The notes below the pieces were generated by a model that did not search any database, had not been told where the DNA came from, and saw nothing but the letters and a program-made list of their open reading frames with translations. Position numbers and translations under genes: made by a program. DNA of 64,000 bases, taken from contig AP031352.1 of NCBI GenBank assembly GCA_037833965.1, positions 8,102,501-8,166,500 on the forward strand, read 5' to 3'. Of the stretch, positions 35,285 to 49,300 are shown piece by piece (positions within the stretch are counted from its first letter, which is position 1; every line of letters begins with the position of its first letter). The DNA is from Marchantia polymorpha subsp. ruderalis (Eukaryota > Streptophyta > Marchantiopsida > Marchantiales > Marchantiaceae).

Positions 35285-38200
35285 TTAGATGTATTTTACA
35301 AACGAAGGGAGGCTATTGACCATATCAACCAAACAACAGAATACTCGTTCCAGCTGCCGTTCTTGCGGCAGTCCAATAAGACCCTGCATCTGGAATGAGC
35401 CAGTTGAAAACAGCGTTAGGAAATGAAAATCTAACGACACCAAAAAGTTGATATTTTTACTACATTTCGCTTTAGCAACTGAGAGTTAGAATAGAGCGCG
35501 ATTTTTGTCTGCAAAACAGATGGATCAAGAGATGTCTACATGCTACTACGGAATACTCAGCCGAGAGATTGAGTGAGGAGTCAGACCTCGATATGACCAG
35601 TATCGAAGGTCAAAGATGACCGTACGGACTCCGACGTAATTGAGCTAGCAATCATTTCAAAAGCTTCAGAACTCATGTTCGTTTCCATGATGACAGATAA
35701 CCCACGGATTCGAATGCGATGTATTCCAAGGTCTGCAGCCATTCTTCGCACGTATAACATCTTCAGTAGCATCTGTACAGTAAACATTCCATTCACATCA
35801 ATGCTTCGATACGGCATAACCAGAAGTGTTCACCTGGCGATAAAAGAGAACAAAGCTAAAACGCTAACGTTCACAACGAAAAGATGTAGACCTACCTCCA
35901 TTGCTGCTGGTTCCTTGCCAAAATTATCTCGTAAACGATTAGTGAAGACCATCAAACTGCGTAAAGATTCTTTGGCTGCCCGTTCTGCAGCCTTCAAAAC
36001 GTCCTCACGTTCTTCACTTCTTTTGATATATTCACTCGGTATGTGCACGTCCAATCCAAGTTCCAACTGGCAAATCCGAGAATGTTTAGTTCCCTATCAC
36101 TACCTTCCAAGATTCATAATATTCAGGTTTGTCTAACTAAGAGTTCAAACATGAACATGACGTGCGTTGAATACAATCGTAATTCTACGCTTTGGTGATG
36201 CGAGTTGAATAAATGAAACTCCAATTCCACCCTCAACTCCGTTTTCGTCAGTGCTGTTCGTAGATAGACAGTAAAAAGAAACAGATTTTAAGTCATAATG
36301 AATATTACAAATACCTGGACATCGTCATAATCGACTTGAGGTAGCCGTTGGTTGTCCACCTGCATGGTTCCAAAAGTTGCCTCATCTGTCAGTGAAATTA
36401 AGATTCCCAGTCCAACCTGCTGTAAAGAATGCCAACTGATAATTCTTCGCAAGTTAATACAACTCGCTGACATGTGCCTGCAACTCTAACCAGCGTAACA
36501 GGTGCCCTCACCTTCGAGAGACCTTCCAGAAGCATTTCAAAGTAGAGATCAATGCCGATTTTGGCTGCATCGCCACTCTGCTGTTCTCCAAACAAGCTTC
36601 CAATTCCTCTGATAGCCATATCACGTTCCGCTAGTTGAAATCCTTGGCCGAGGTCACAGCAGTCTTCGAGAGCCACCAATCGTTCCTGAACAACAAAGCT
36701 CGCTTAGTTTTATTTTCTTCTGATTTTTCTCCAGGGCAAGAAACGGCCAATGCGAGAACAAGGATGTTATTGAAGTTCTCAAATTCCGAAACTTAACTCT
36801 ACGGTGCAAACACATGTCATAACTGGAGAGCTCACCAAAGCTTCATCAGTGAGTAAGGACTTGTGCGGATGGAAGAGATACGCATGAGCTTCTCGTTGAG
36901 CTCTACCTACCCTGCCGCGAAGCTGCAAGACAAAAAAAAATTATGATAAAGTTTCTCCTACCAACTGGACCTTACTCCAAACATGGCCAACTTGGCATTT
37001 CTTCCATAACATAAAAAAGGTGATGACTAAGTGTTTAAACACCTAGAAGATTTGGGAGAACCTCAGATATGATGTGAACTGTTCTTCAATACTTTTGTGC
37101 AAATATATCGTAACTATGAACAGCTTATGATGAGCGCTAGTATATCACCTGATAAAGCTGTGCGAGCCCAAAGAGATGGACATCTTCGACAATGATAGTA
37201 TTCACCATCCGGATGTCAAGGCCACTTTCTATTATGTTGGTGCAAAGAAGAATCTTCGTCTCTCCTTCACAAAAGTTCTCCATTGCTTCCTCTAGCGCAG
37301 AAGCCGATTGCTGCAAATCGGTCGATTGATCGAAATGAATAAATACAATATATAAACATAGCAAGACCGAGAACAAGTACTCAGTGCGAGCCTTGAGGGA
37401 TGTGAATGAAATCAAATATGTGGCAGTAAAATGAAGGCGTAATGTGAGCTACAGGTATCACGTTATTTAGAACCAAAGCCAGAGAACCAAGGACTTGGCC
37501 GTATAAGAATGACGCTTGAAACAATACAGTCCAAAACGAGGAAAAACTGCGAGAAGAAGTCGTGTATGACGAACGGTGTTTACCGATTCAGTGAATAACT
37601 CAACTGACAGATCGCAAGAGTACAACTGACAGGTACTCAGATGATACAAGGAAGGGATATAGCACCTTCTCACTACCCAAGAAGATGTGAAGTTGTATGT
37701 ATTCGAAGACTGATCAGTAGCTTTCGCAAAACTGCGGACTGACTCTTTTACTATGTACAGAACTAAAGTTCTATCTCAAAAAGTAATAAACACTGAAATG
37801 TCTTTAGTGATGAATTTACATTATAATAGAACTGAGGACGTAAGTATTATTCCTGGGTGCTCCCATCCAGACAGTCTTAGTCAGACCTTGAACGATGTAG
37901 AAATATAACTATTCTGGAGGTGACAAGCTTTGAACTGTTTGATTACTGCGGATGCTTTCGAGGTGGAGGTTATTAGAACTCAAAGTATGTATGCCTATGG
38001 ATAGAGAGTGGGCGAGAACTTCTTAAGAGTAGAGAGAACTACCTTTCCGTGGGCGATAGCCACTTTGATATCCGGAAATTGTCCTTGCACGAGATCCTGC
38101 AACTCCTCGATTCCTGACAACAGATATGATGGGTAAATCAATTGACGATTAAAAGCAAGGAGAGGTATCACTCCTTTTTGAATTGGACTTAATTATCGTG

Positions 38201-41200
38201 TCCAACTCAATTGTCATTTAGATACTGCAAGGGTGCATTAAAAACGAGCAAGGGTCCAAACATAGGAGATGGTGTAAGAAACATCACGATGTCCAAGCTG
38301 AGAGAAACCTCATGTTACCTTTGACTCGAGGCACGACGTAAAACACCTGGCCTCCTCGATCTAGCTCGAACTGTATAGCTTTTCTTGCCGTTTCTTGATT
38401 GTATTCCAACAAGTGTGTTTGAATTGGCCGTCTCTCTGGTGGTGGTGTTGTCAAAAGACTGCATTAAGCCACAAAACCTCAATACACAAAAATATCGGAT
38501 AAATGGAAGTTCAACCAATATTGCTCTCAAGCTTCCTCGCCTAGAGGTGGTAGTGGAAGTTAATACTATCTGAGCTATCTAAGTGAAGTTTATACTATCC
38601 AAAACTCCACCGGATTTTAAAAAAAACCGAAATATACGAACAGATATATGATCAAACCACTACATACATGTAATATATAATTCACAAGGCAAGGTCCCAA
38701 TAGCATATGAAAGGCCAACAACCCGTCAATACAGGAGAAAGATAGCTTTATGTGTACGTAAAAACGTACACATAATGCTGGGCAAACAATGGTTGGATTG
38801 ATGATGGTCACTATAAGCTTTATGAAGGCACGGAGTTAATCAATGTATTTTGTGATTCATTTTCAAATCAATTTCCGCAGACGATAGAAGTCTAGAGTCA
38901 GATAATTTTCTGCAACACCTAAAACAAGTAGTCTTATTGAGACTAGCACTCTGTCCTGATGTGTACAAATCCGGGAAAAAAGTGAGTTGATGCGATGACA
39001 TGAAAGCAACTTAGGTGAAGAAAGGAGGATGTACTCGATACCTCGCATCTCTGAATCCACTCATGGCCAGGTAAAGAGTGCGTGGAATTGGAGTAGCCGA
39101 AAGTGTAAGAACGTCTACAGTGGTTTTGAGGCAGGTAATTTTTTCCTTTTGTTTCACCCCGAACCTCTACAAAAACCAGCAACGGGAAATTCATATAAGA
39201 AAAGCCCCAACACACCACTACCTCTTAGGAAAGTGAACAAAGCAAACGTAGAGCATTTGTAAAATCATAAAATCTGATACTTTTGTAAAACAGAAGCAAG
39301 AACAGAAGCAAACATCATGTTCTCATTTGCAAATGCACTTCAGTCACGACTGCACGACGGAAAGTTCTTCAGGGTGTCCGCTGTTAAAACAGGAGTCCTC
39401 CTTATCAACTTAGTTGCAATACCCTAGCAAATTTCCTTTTCAAGACCATCAAAAGGCGGATTCACACCTGCTCCTCGTCGATGACCAGAAGCCCTAGGTT
39501 GTTGTATTTAATTTGATTGCCAAGAAGGGCATGTGTACCAACAACGATACTTAGGCTTCCATCATGAATCCCGACTATTAAATCCTTCTTTTCTGTCTCT
39601 TTCTGGAAAAAGAAAAAGAACACAGAATAAAAATAAGTAAACGAGAAATCGACATTCGACATTACCTTCACATACGAAACTACAGGGTCCGTCTTAAACA
39701 TTTGAGTCAGCTCTTATTTCAAAGCAAAGTTTTTCACAAGAGGGAGTTTGTGTGAAAAATCCCGTCAATAAGCACAACCACGACACCGAGCGTCATTCAC
39801 AAGTCCAGGCCGGAGCTATGTCGTACCTATTCTCAACTACCTGATACCCAGCCACTACTTTAGACAGTTGTCGTTTCCACTATTAGTCCACCAACCAGCT
39901 CTTATATTTCAGACAAAAGAGCCTCCCACTACACTCTGATCCTCCTCTAGACAATATTCACGAAGATGAGAAACTCTAAAAACTTGCGAGCCATACATTA
40001 ATCCAAACCCATGAAACACCCAGTCACCGACCTGAAATCTACACAGCAGGGCCACCTTGATTCCGAGAAAACCTGCAAACCGATCTCGAATAGTTTCAAA
40101 ATGTTGCTTGGCTAAAACGGTTGAAGGCGTTAACACCATAACTTGCTTGCCTGCTATCACAGCAATCAATATAGCTCGTAAAGCTACTTCTGTCTTCCCG
40201 AACCCAACATCTCCACATATTAGTCTGTCCATGGGAAGGTCACGCTCTGTCATGTCTTTTTCCACATCTATAAAAGCCTGAAATCAAGCCAACAGCAGGA
40301 TTAGCCAAGCTGTATTCGGTCGTTTCAAGTTCTAAGAGACTTAGGAAAATTGCTCTAAGACAAAGAAATGAAGCGTAAAATAGGTTTGCACCTGCTGCTG
40401 GTCTGGTGTGGGTACGTGAGGAAACTTTGCCGCAAATGCCGCCATTGCAGGAGAATTCACGGGATAGGGAGGTCGAGACTGCTTGAGCCTATGGATATAC
40501 AACTCCATCATATTTACTACCAACTTTTGTATTGCAATTTTCCCCTTGCTTTTTCTCTTCTCCCATAAGCTCGGATCCTTCAGCTTGCTCAGAGTTGGCG
40601 CCCTTCCTGTCTCTCCTGGACTGCATACGAGAAGACAATATTCATAATCTAAAAACTTTGTGATGAGAATGGCATTTTCTTCCTAGTGGGAACATTCTTT
40701 ATCTCACATACTATGTACAAGTGAGGAAAGAGGTCCCAACACTTTGAAAATCCTAGGCGAACAACAAATTTGGGAGAAGGTATGTAAAAACTTGGTTCAC
40801 ACATGCGTCTGAACAAGAATTAAAATTGACTGCACGTGGAATGTTCACATCTCAAAGATGCAGAAAATGGTTTGACAGGTCAACGGATTTTCTAGTTAAT
40901 GGAAGGCGTCTCTTGACTCAGTAAACTAGATCCACTGCCCAAGGCTGCTCTCCTTATTATGCCTGCATGACATCTGTCTCAGAGTAGAGATGGTCACAAA
41001 ATGGAATATTCAAATGCTGGTCTTGTACGCCCACAGACATGTTTCCTATTTCCCGTTACTAGCGTCCAAACAAGAACATAAAGTTTGCATACTTGAGTTT
41101 TATATTTCTTTAAGTTGATGTGTGGCCTCGCCCCAATTTTTGATCTGTGTACCAGGGACGTACGGACAAATGGCTAGAATTATTTGAGCCTCCTTTAACC

Positions 41201-43346
41201 TCTTTTCAACTTTCCCCATCCAAACTCGGTTGACTGTCTTCAGTTATGCAAAACTTACATCAGTTTGCTCCCACAAGAAAGGATTATTCCGATATTTTTA
41301 GGAAACTGTAAAAAAAGATAACCTAAGAATTAGCTACGCAACCGAAGCTAAGTTTGAAGTAACTATACAATCAGCAACTTTGACAGCGTTGACCTTGAAA
41401 GAACTGAAGAACCTGACTTACAGATGATATCGGTAAAGAAGACGTTGCGCTTGTTTTGCTTTTAATTTCGCAATTCCATCCGCGTACTTGAGATAGATGT
41501 ACTTCGCTGGCCTCTCTTTACCTGGTGGAACCTCAAACTTCAATCCAATAAACTTCCCAACGCCGACTCTCTTGTGTACTACATACTCCCCAAGTATCAG
41601 GGTATCAGGGTCAACAGAACAGGAGAATTCGTCGTCATCACCACGAGACTGTCTGCCTTGTGAGATTTTTTGTTGTATGGCCTGCATGCCTTTACGTTTC
41701 TGCGCAATCAGCCGATCCTTTAACCTATTCGCTTCTTCAGCTCCCAACGGCTTCTGAAGGATGGCCTTGCTGCCACTTCCCTTTGATTGATCCTCCAACT
41801 GCTGATGAAGGCGATCAAGTGACTCAGTTCCTGTAACTGCTGAGCCAGATTCTTTCCTTGAATTACGTCGGACAGTTGACGGATTGGAAGCTATGTGTTC
41901 CGAAGCCGATGAAAGATCTGTTCTTTCAGCTGCGATATTTTTGCTATCAAGGGAATCAGCCGAGGTCCCTGGCCATACCAAATCCGGAGATGAAATGCCA
42001 GTAGCTGGAAGACCTGGAGACGAGGAAACAGTAATGCCCACAACTGACGAATCACTAGTTGCTGAAAAATATCCCGAATTAGGTAACCGTCCATTATTGT
42101 CTGCAACAACTAATTGCTCGGTGCCCCTAGATGACTTCGATTCTGGAGTTTCTGAGGGAAAAGGTGTTCTCCTATACCTATTTAACATACTTGGGGGGTT
42201 TTGAGAGTTTTTCGAGGAAGACACTGACCTCTGACTATTTCTAGAATTTGTTGCAGAACCCTTATTAGAAGGAGTTTCCTTCGCACTAGGCAATACACTA
42301 GTAAAACTTGTGGCTGCTTGCTTCTTGTTCTTAGCCGCTTGTAGGATCTGCGCCTTGTAAGATGCACTATTAGTTTTGAAGTAGGGGGCTCTAGGAGACG
42401 GAGCATTTTCTGATGACTTCCTATGATAAGAATTCGTTCCTTCCAGAACACTTTCAGATGATCTAGATGACTGTTTTGAGGACCTAGGGAGATTGCCTTC
42501 GGATTTCGAAGCTTTCGGTGACACCCGACTAAATTCTTGCCCTTCAATGAGCTCGGAATTGTGAAGATGACTGCCGCTCTCCATGCTACTCCTATTACTT
42601 CCCTTAAGTGGCGCCTCGCTGCGAGTAGATCTAGCTGCAGAGGGCAATTTTCCAGAACCCTGAGAGCTTTCTATATCAGGTTTCTTTCCTGAATTTCTAG
42701 ACGATAATAATGATGGTTGTGAAGGTTTTGAAAAGCCATCTGTAGAAGTCTCGAATTGCTGATTGGAGGATCGAAGCATAGTCCGAGAGATAAGACTCGG
42801 CTTCCTATACTGGTTCAAAAATTGTAGTGAGGCTGGTGACCCTCCTACAAGATCCGCTAGTGTCTCAGAGTACCATGACATACTCCTGACTGAACCTCCA
42901 CAATTTCTGTTGAATCTCGTTCCCTCAATCCTCGTCGCTGCACGAGCAGCACAGACAAAATTCATCTTGTTTCTCCACCGATGCCCGGACGAGTGTAAAA
43001 AAATCGAAGACGAAGAAAATAAGGTGTCGCCTACGTAAACCATTGTCCCCTCAGAAAAATCTAACGGTGATATGGAAGCGTGCAAGAGCCTGCCCTCCCT
43101 CCAAAGACCGTATCTACTTGAAAGAATCTTGTGGCCTTGGGTCTTCCTCAGCAGTAACCTAGTGGAGCTGCGACTCTGCAAGGGAGAGCAACAAGCAGCT
43201 GGACTCAGAAGTCCATCCGAGCTCCGCCATACGGGCACAGAGTGCACTAAAATCCCGACCATTGTGAAAGCCAAGAATCCTTCTCGCTCAACTCCACCAG
43301 GGGTCACATAATTCACCAGCACGAGAATCAAAATGCATCTCCACAC
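35285..43346 (-). CDS. Mfd/TRCF-like DNA translocase (plant plastid type), 14 exons
   Basis: Superfamily 2 helicase related to bacterial Mfd, which displaces stalled RNA polymerase. Plant homologs are thought to act in plastids. Exons in gene order: 43346-41422, 40620-40392, 40277-40032, 39602-39468, 39166-39042, 38458-38319, 38113-38043, 37310-37149, 36922-36836, 36685-36512, 36416-36315, 36066-35896, 35772-35587, 35383-35285. All phases fit, giving about 1283 residues. The CarD/TRCF polymerase-binding domain ([12 protein letters not shown] ... YADGIAKL) lies at about 575-645. Walker [10 protein letters not shown] is at about 740, DEEQ at about 842, [11 protein letters not shown] follows, then [26 protein letters not shown] and [10 protein letters not shown]. 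The C-terminal TRCF domain ([10 protein letters not shown] ...) ends FVKYI. The UvrB-binding modules of bacterial Mfd are absent, as in plants. The serine-rich N-terminus of about 570 residues is unusually long. The start is uncertain; ATGs near 43262 or later are alternatives. The last exon is short. Confidence 0.92.
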
Positions 43347-43584
43347 GCCTCCTGAACACGCACTTCTAGCAAAATAGAACCTCTCACGTAGCCATCACAA
43401 TTCTCGCCACACGGCGGCCACGACATGAAGCGTCTCATCCCCTACCGCAGCCATAAGCCCTCCGGCAATCCTCATACCCTCAAGACTCGACCACATCCCG
43501 CCATGCTCCTCTTATCGCACATTCTCCGTGTTAAAAAAACGTCCGAACAATTCAGATAAGTTCGATTCACGACGATTCTCGCTT

Positions 43585-43621
<37 letters not shown>

Positions 43622-44520
43622 CTTGCTCGATGCTGACATCAACCACACCTTCTGCTTCCCGGTCCTCTGCCCGTGCGCGTCATGTCCAACCTCGACTCCT
43701 GCTCCTCTCTCAGAAGAACATGGCGATTATTTACTCCGCGCAAATCAGCTCCGCTACCACACTCGGTATCTACGCTTGCTCCTCGAATCGGGCATATGCG
43801 AATATTTCCGCCTCATTGCATCGATTTGTTGCATCGTGCGGCGCAGTAATGTGCTCGCTTCGTCGATCTGCAGAAAGCTCAAACCTGCACTCTGAACAAT
43901 ATCTTCCCTCCTTCATAATTCCTTTGCTTCTGGCCTTGTTTCGGATCGTCCCTCCTCATCTATTTACTATGGTTAGCTCGGCCTGTCTTAGAATAATTAA
44001 GTTGGCTGACCTCGATCCTGATTTGGAGCTTGATTATTTTTTCTTTCGTCGGGCGGGGGCTTACCTTAGCGTTGCTGGTCTTTCGCTGATCCTTCGCTCA
44101 GGCCTGACTGGGCTTGGGTTGGGTTGGGTTGGCTGGGCTTAGCCTTCGCTCGTCCACCGGTACGAACTTGTCTGTGCGGTTAGTGAGAGACGACCACTCC
44201 TTATCTGATGGAAATAATCGCGTTTCCTATAGTAGCCGAGGTCGGAAGATAAGACTATAAGAACCGCAGATTGTGTATCGGCGTCCTGGGGACGCTGGAA
44301 TAAGATTTCGCACAGGAAAAGCAGCTCCTGGAACGACTGACTGCTCGAACGACCATGTACCGGAATGTGATCCCGTGATCGGCCCTGGGCACAAATATCA
44401 CCAACTGCTGCTGCACAGTCCACACTCTCCGAGTCCTACACCTTCGTAGTAGCCACCCTAGCTGCCCTTCGGGTTGCCTGCGCTGACGTAACACCTTTAC
44501 GAATGCAGTTTACGTAGACA
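43347..44520. other. Region upstream of TRCF, with (CT)n microsatellite
   Basis: Contains a CT dinucleotide run of about 13 units at 43588-43614. A 204-codon plus-strand frame (43528-44142) runs through this CT tract and shows no domain; I do not call it a gene. GGGTT repeats occur at 44113-44132. The region is likely promoter and 5' UTR for the minus-strand TRCF gene. Confidence 0.5.
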
Positions 44521-44666
44521 TTGCACTTTTAGAAAGTTCAGTAGGTGAATATATTTAAGCAAGTCTGGTGGGAATTGCAATTAAAAAGTAGAAATTGCAC
44601 TTTTAGAAAGTTCAGTAAGTGAATATATTTAAGCAAGTCTGTTGGGAATTGCAATTAAAAAGGTTC
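44521..44666. repeat. 74-bp tandem duplication
   Basis: TTGCACTTTTAGAAAGTTCA begins at 44521 and again at 44595. The two units match through GTGAATATATTTAAGCAAGT and GGGAATTGCAATTAAAAAG with only a few changes. Intergenic. Confidence 0.9.
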
Positions 44667-46085
44667 AGTACGTAAATAACTCTAAACAAACCTGTGAATA
44701 TAATTTTTTTTTAACTTGCAAATTTCAGTCACATGGGACTAACCAGGGCCATTCTGGTTGGCAAAACTATGTACATCTGGAAATAACTGAACTTGCAACA
44801 GGGCATGAACAAAGTTAAATGGCGAGTCGTAGTTGCAAAACTTACAAATTGCACTCGCCGCGTGTCCTTCTCCAGGAATAACATCTTGTTTGGCACTTAT
44901 CAAGCTAACCATAAATTTTTAAGAGTGTCCACGTCACTTTTCCTCCACTTTCCTCATAAACTCTGATCGCATGTTACTTTGTAGGGGATGATGGTATGAA
45001 CCAAGTAATGCGGCTAACAGGACACCCCATAGGTGACCAAAGCGTCTACCAAGGATCGCATATTGGATGTGACCGAGAAGGAACCGTATGGGGTCTGCTT
45101 CAAGTAGTTTCCTGATCAAACCAAATGGGTAGCATGTACTTACGTTCCAAATTGTGACGATAAATATGTATATCTCCAATTAAAATATGTATTTGTCGAA
45201 TAGATTATATTATTCGTCAACGTACATGTAAGGGCTTAGGGAACCTTAATGCAACGTGCATTCATTTCCAACAGCTAACATGTGTCACGGAAGAATCAAT
45301 ACCACATCCTACAATACGATATATTCGTTATTTACCATTTCTATCAGTTATTTCTTTTGCATTCTCTCCTAAATTTCAATGTTATATAACTTAAATGAAA
45401 GAATCACCAAATTTAAAGAAATTGGCTTATACCAACAATTTTTTTAAAAGTGAATGTCACTAATTGAGATAACCTCGTATGAGCTTTCATGAGTTAAAGA
45501 AATTGGCTTATAGCAACAATTTTTTTTAAGTGAATGTCACTAATGTGAGATAAACTCGTATGAGTTCATGAGTTATAAACATGAGCATTTTCATCCTACA
45601 ACTGGGTGACATGCAAATTACTTTTTTCTTGTGAACTTAAATAAATTCTAAAATTCACACATTTGGGATATCATATAAAAACAATCAAGTAACTTTTCTT
45701 CAAGCAATTTTTATTTTTTATTTATGATTAAATGAAATTTTTTATATCAATAAAAATATTTTATATTAAAATTCTAAAATAACCCAATTAAAATTGATTT
45801 CATAATATCAGTTCATAAATTTTTATCATTAATATTGTTATGAAAAATTTTGAATTTATTCAAAACCTCAAAAATAATACAGTTAAAAATAATCTTATGT
45901 TTGGCAATCTAGCAAGGAAAGATTTTTTTTAGGAAATTTAACCAACTAAATCAAGTTTTATGCTTGTAAAAGTTTAAAAATTCAATAAAAAAAATACAAA
46001 ACATGTTAAATTTTATGATTATTTCACATTCCCATATTTTGTACCTGACTTAATATAATTTCCAAGTCAAATTCTTCAAGCAAAA
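44667..46085. other. AT-rich intergenic stretch with ~81-bp tandem duplication
   Basis: At 45421 and 45502 two units begin ATTGGCTTATA and share CAACAATTTTTT, AAGTGAATGTCACTAAT, GAGATAA.CTCGTATGAG and CATGAGTTA. No gene is supported elsewhere in the stretch. Confidence 0.6.
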
Positions 46086-46385
46086 TTATACATTGTACAA
46101 TTCTTCCCTTAGTGTTTGGTTTGTTGAGAAAAAAAACAAGTAAGTAGTAGTAAACAAGTGAGTAGCTTGATGGTAAATTACAAACATAACAAGTAAGTAG
46201 TGTTCAAATTTGTTCAAAACAAAGATAATGTCTAGTACTTTTTGTTTCGTTATCGTGTAATTCATTTCTGTGGACGGGAGTTGTCTACTATCATAGTAGA
46301 TGGGATGACTGTTTACTTCCTCATCCAATTGTATTAACATTGCATCCACTTCTTTTCCATATGCATATGTAAAAGCTAAGAACAA
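46086..46385 (-). pseudogene. Ty3/gypsy RNase H remnant
   Basis: The minus-strand frame reads QLDEEVNSHPIYYDSRQLPS, then TEMNYTITKQKVLDIIFVLN, KFEHYLL and VIYHQATHLF. It follows the RT-RNase H region of plant Ty3/gypsy polyproteins (H-P-I-x-Y-x-S-R-x-L ... N-Y-x-x-x-E-x-E ... F-R-x-Y-L-L-G ... D-H), with several key positions changed, including the final Asp-His to Tyr-His. The surrounding several hundred bases are probably more of the same relic but cannot be assigned. Confidence 0.75.
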
Positions 46386-49300
46386 TTTCTCTCAATTCGG
46401 AGTTAGTAAAATTGGTGCTAAAGCAGTACTTGCTATAATTCTTCAAAAGATTCAAACGTCTACGATGTTGTTTGCGAAGAAGGAGCATCATACTTCAAAA
46501 ACCTAGTTAAAGTTCCACGACTCTAACTAGTACGACTCAATGAATCAGCGCTAATAACTTATAGTTTTGAATAAGTCTATAATTCCACGTTTGGTAGTAG
46601 CAAATGTTGCTCCTAACATAGCATCTATTTTTTCTAGATTGGTATCAATCTCATCATTGAAAAGTATGTGATCAACCAATCAACGACACAAATTTTTTTA
46701 AAAAAAATTGAGTGTAAATTTTGATTCATTCAAAAAACTTCTCTAATTTCTCAAAGTGAGAGGCCAAATTTCCGTAATTTCTAATATCATTCATTTTGTA
46801 AGATATTCTTACAAAATGTCTTAAGTAAAATTTCAAAACTGTATTCATTAGTCTTTTGGAAATAATTGAATCATTCTAGAGTCTAAATGACATTTTTTTC
46901 CATAACAAAAGATGTCTCATGATGATGTGAATATGATTTTCAATTGATCATTTATCGTATTTTTCATCTAATGACATTTAATATATGTATTCATGATTCC
47001 TCATCTACTCTAAAATCTTGTCACAAATGAATGATATATTGACACTTTTTGTAACATCATTGTCATGTGTAGATACATTGGTTTGGATTCGAGTCGATAG
47101 ACGTTGGGACGCGAGTAATGCTGAGACGCGGGTAACATGTAGGTTGGATCAATGTTCCATTGGGAGTATAGTTGAGGCAATCTCAAAGAACTGTTAGTTT
47201 GTTGAGTTGAGACTTCCGCGTAGAATGTTTTGTTAGTTACCGCTAGCTTGGACTCTACGTCTCTGATTGTAGTGAGATTGTTTGGCTCGACTATTCTACG
47301 GATTTTGTGTTACCAATGAGGTTGGTACATCATATTTTCACTCAAAGAATTGACAATTGAGGTTACTGTGAGTTATCATATGGTTAACCTATTTCATCTC
47401 TTATCATTTTGGTGACAAATATTATGTTTATGATAATGTTTATTTGTATATCCTTATAGCACTATGACTCTACTACTGTTATTCCATCAGGTTGTGATTC
47501 TTATGCGATATAATATGTTGTTTTGCTAGAGCTTGAGCCGATGAAAATTGAAACAAATTTCAGTGAAAATTTTGAAGTATTGTACACGGGTTCTAACGAT
47601 GCTAGCTGGCTCCAAGTTCCATCACTAGAGTTAAGTCTTTGTTGTGATACCTTTGTGTGTGTACACTCTTGTTCCTTATGTATGTATAAGATGTATGACA
47701 ACACCGAGTCGCACGACATCATTGAATTTCTAGTAGTTCACACAAATACTCAACTTTACAATCTTCTTTAAAATCAACGTGATGAAAAGTAGTCATTTGG
47801 TATTCTCCTTAATTGAATGAACATCTAATAATTTGTCCAATCCTACTTTCATCACTTTGTCATATTTAAAATTTATAAATAAGATTTTTGCCTAACTGCC
47901 TTTGTATTTTGTACAAGTTCAATCCTGTGTGTATGCAAGAAAAATTTTTGCACATCCTTGTAATTGAAGTCAAAAAAGATGAATAAACTTACGCAACAAG
48001 TAAAAAAAACATTTCAAAATACACCTTTTCTCAAATTTTTATGAAATGATGAAGACATTGCCACAAGTTTTCAAATGACAATACCCGCTTTTTTACCTCC
48101 CAAATAATCCAAAGTTGAGTATAAATTGTGATTTTTGAATATTGAAAAATCCTTAAAACCAAATCATCTTCATCAAGATTTTTTAAATCCTTTATGTCTT
48201 TCCATCTCCTTCACACGTTTGGCGGTTGAGCTTCTTCTTGTCTTTGTTTTGTTGCCATTACATTGACCTAATTGCGCAAAGATTGTTGAAAATCATCTTC
48301 TACTCAATGTCATCTTGAATCTCTAACGGATTCACTTGACACTTTTCTTTGTCATCTGCAAAAAAAACTCATCTTGATGAAAAACCTTCCTATGCATCAC
48401 AATTTGAAAAATCTTTGAAAATGTGGCCCATTTTTTTGCAAGTGTAATATTGTATCTTGTTTGAATATTGTCCTTATTGCAAAAAATGTGCAATTGAAAG
48501 GAAAAAAAAAGTTAAATTGTGTCATTTGCAACACAATTTATTCCATAGCAACAACCATTCTTGAAAGAGTGTTGGATGGATGAGATGTACTTTTCAATGC
48601 TAGAATTTGAATTGAGTTATGATGAACATTTGCAATATCTTTCTGTGCCATTTTAACTTTAAACTTTAAAGTTTAAACTGATCTACCTCCTTTCGGCAAT
48701 TCGGATGACTTGTTCTAAAAAATATCCACACCCTCATACCTTACTTGTTGAAATAATTTGAGCATCAATTTTGATCACAATATATTTTACCACAAGTGTA
48801 TTTATTTCCTAAAAGAAGTTTTTTAACACTATATCTTTGTGCACACAAGCTTCAAATGATACAATCAGACAAATTTTGTATTCTATTATTATAATACTTC
48901 AATTTTTTCACCAACCTTGTTTAACTTGGCTAAGCTCACAAATAAATATCTTATAAGAATAAATTTTTTCAAACTTAGTAATCAATATTACACTCAAATG
49001 TTACTTAAAAAACTTGGTAATAACAAACAGTCTCTCGTACAATTAAGACGACATGCATTCAAAAAAAATTTGGCAAAAATGAAACCCAATTATTAAAGGT
49101 TTTACTCCATGTTCCTATACATGAATTTTTGTTACGCTCTTTTATTATTTTTATTTTAAAAAATGCCATGAATCTTAGTTTTTCATCCCGGTGAATATTG
49201 AAATTGTCATTTTTTCCTTCTATATAAAATCCACCTATGAACTTGCCTAGCTTTTGCTTGTTGTTGAGACTGCAATTTCAAAATCCTCATCATCCGAAAG

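Noticed and set aside
43528..44142. 204-codon plus-strand frame upstream of TRCF
   Set aside because: It runs through a (CT)n microsatellite and a GGGTT run, has no domain, and overlaps the expected promoter of the TRCF gene.
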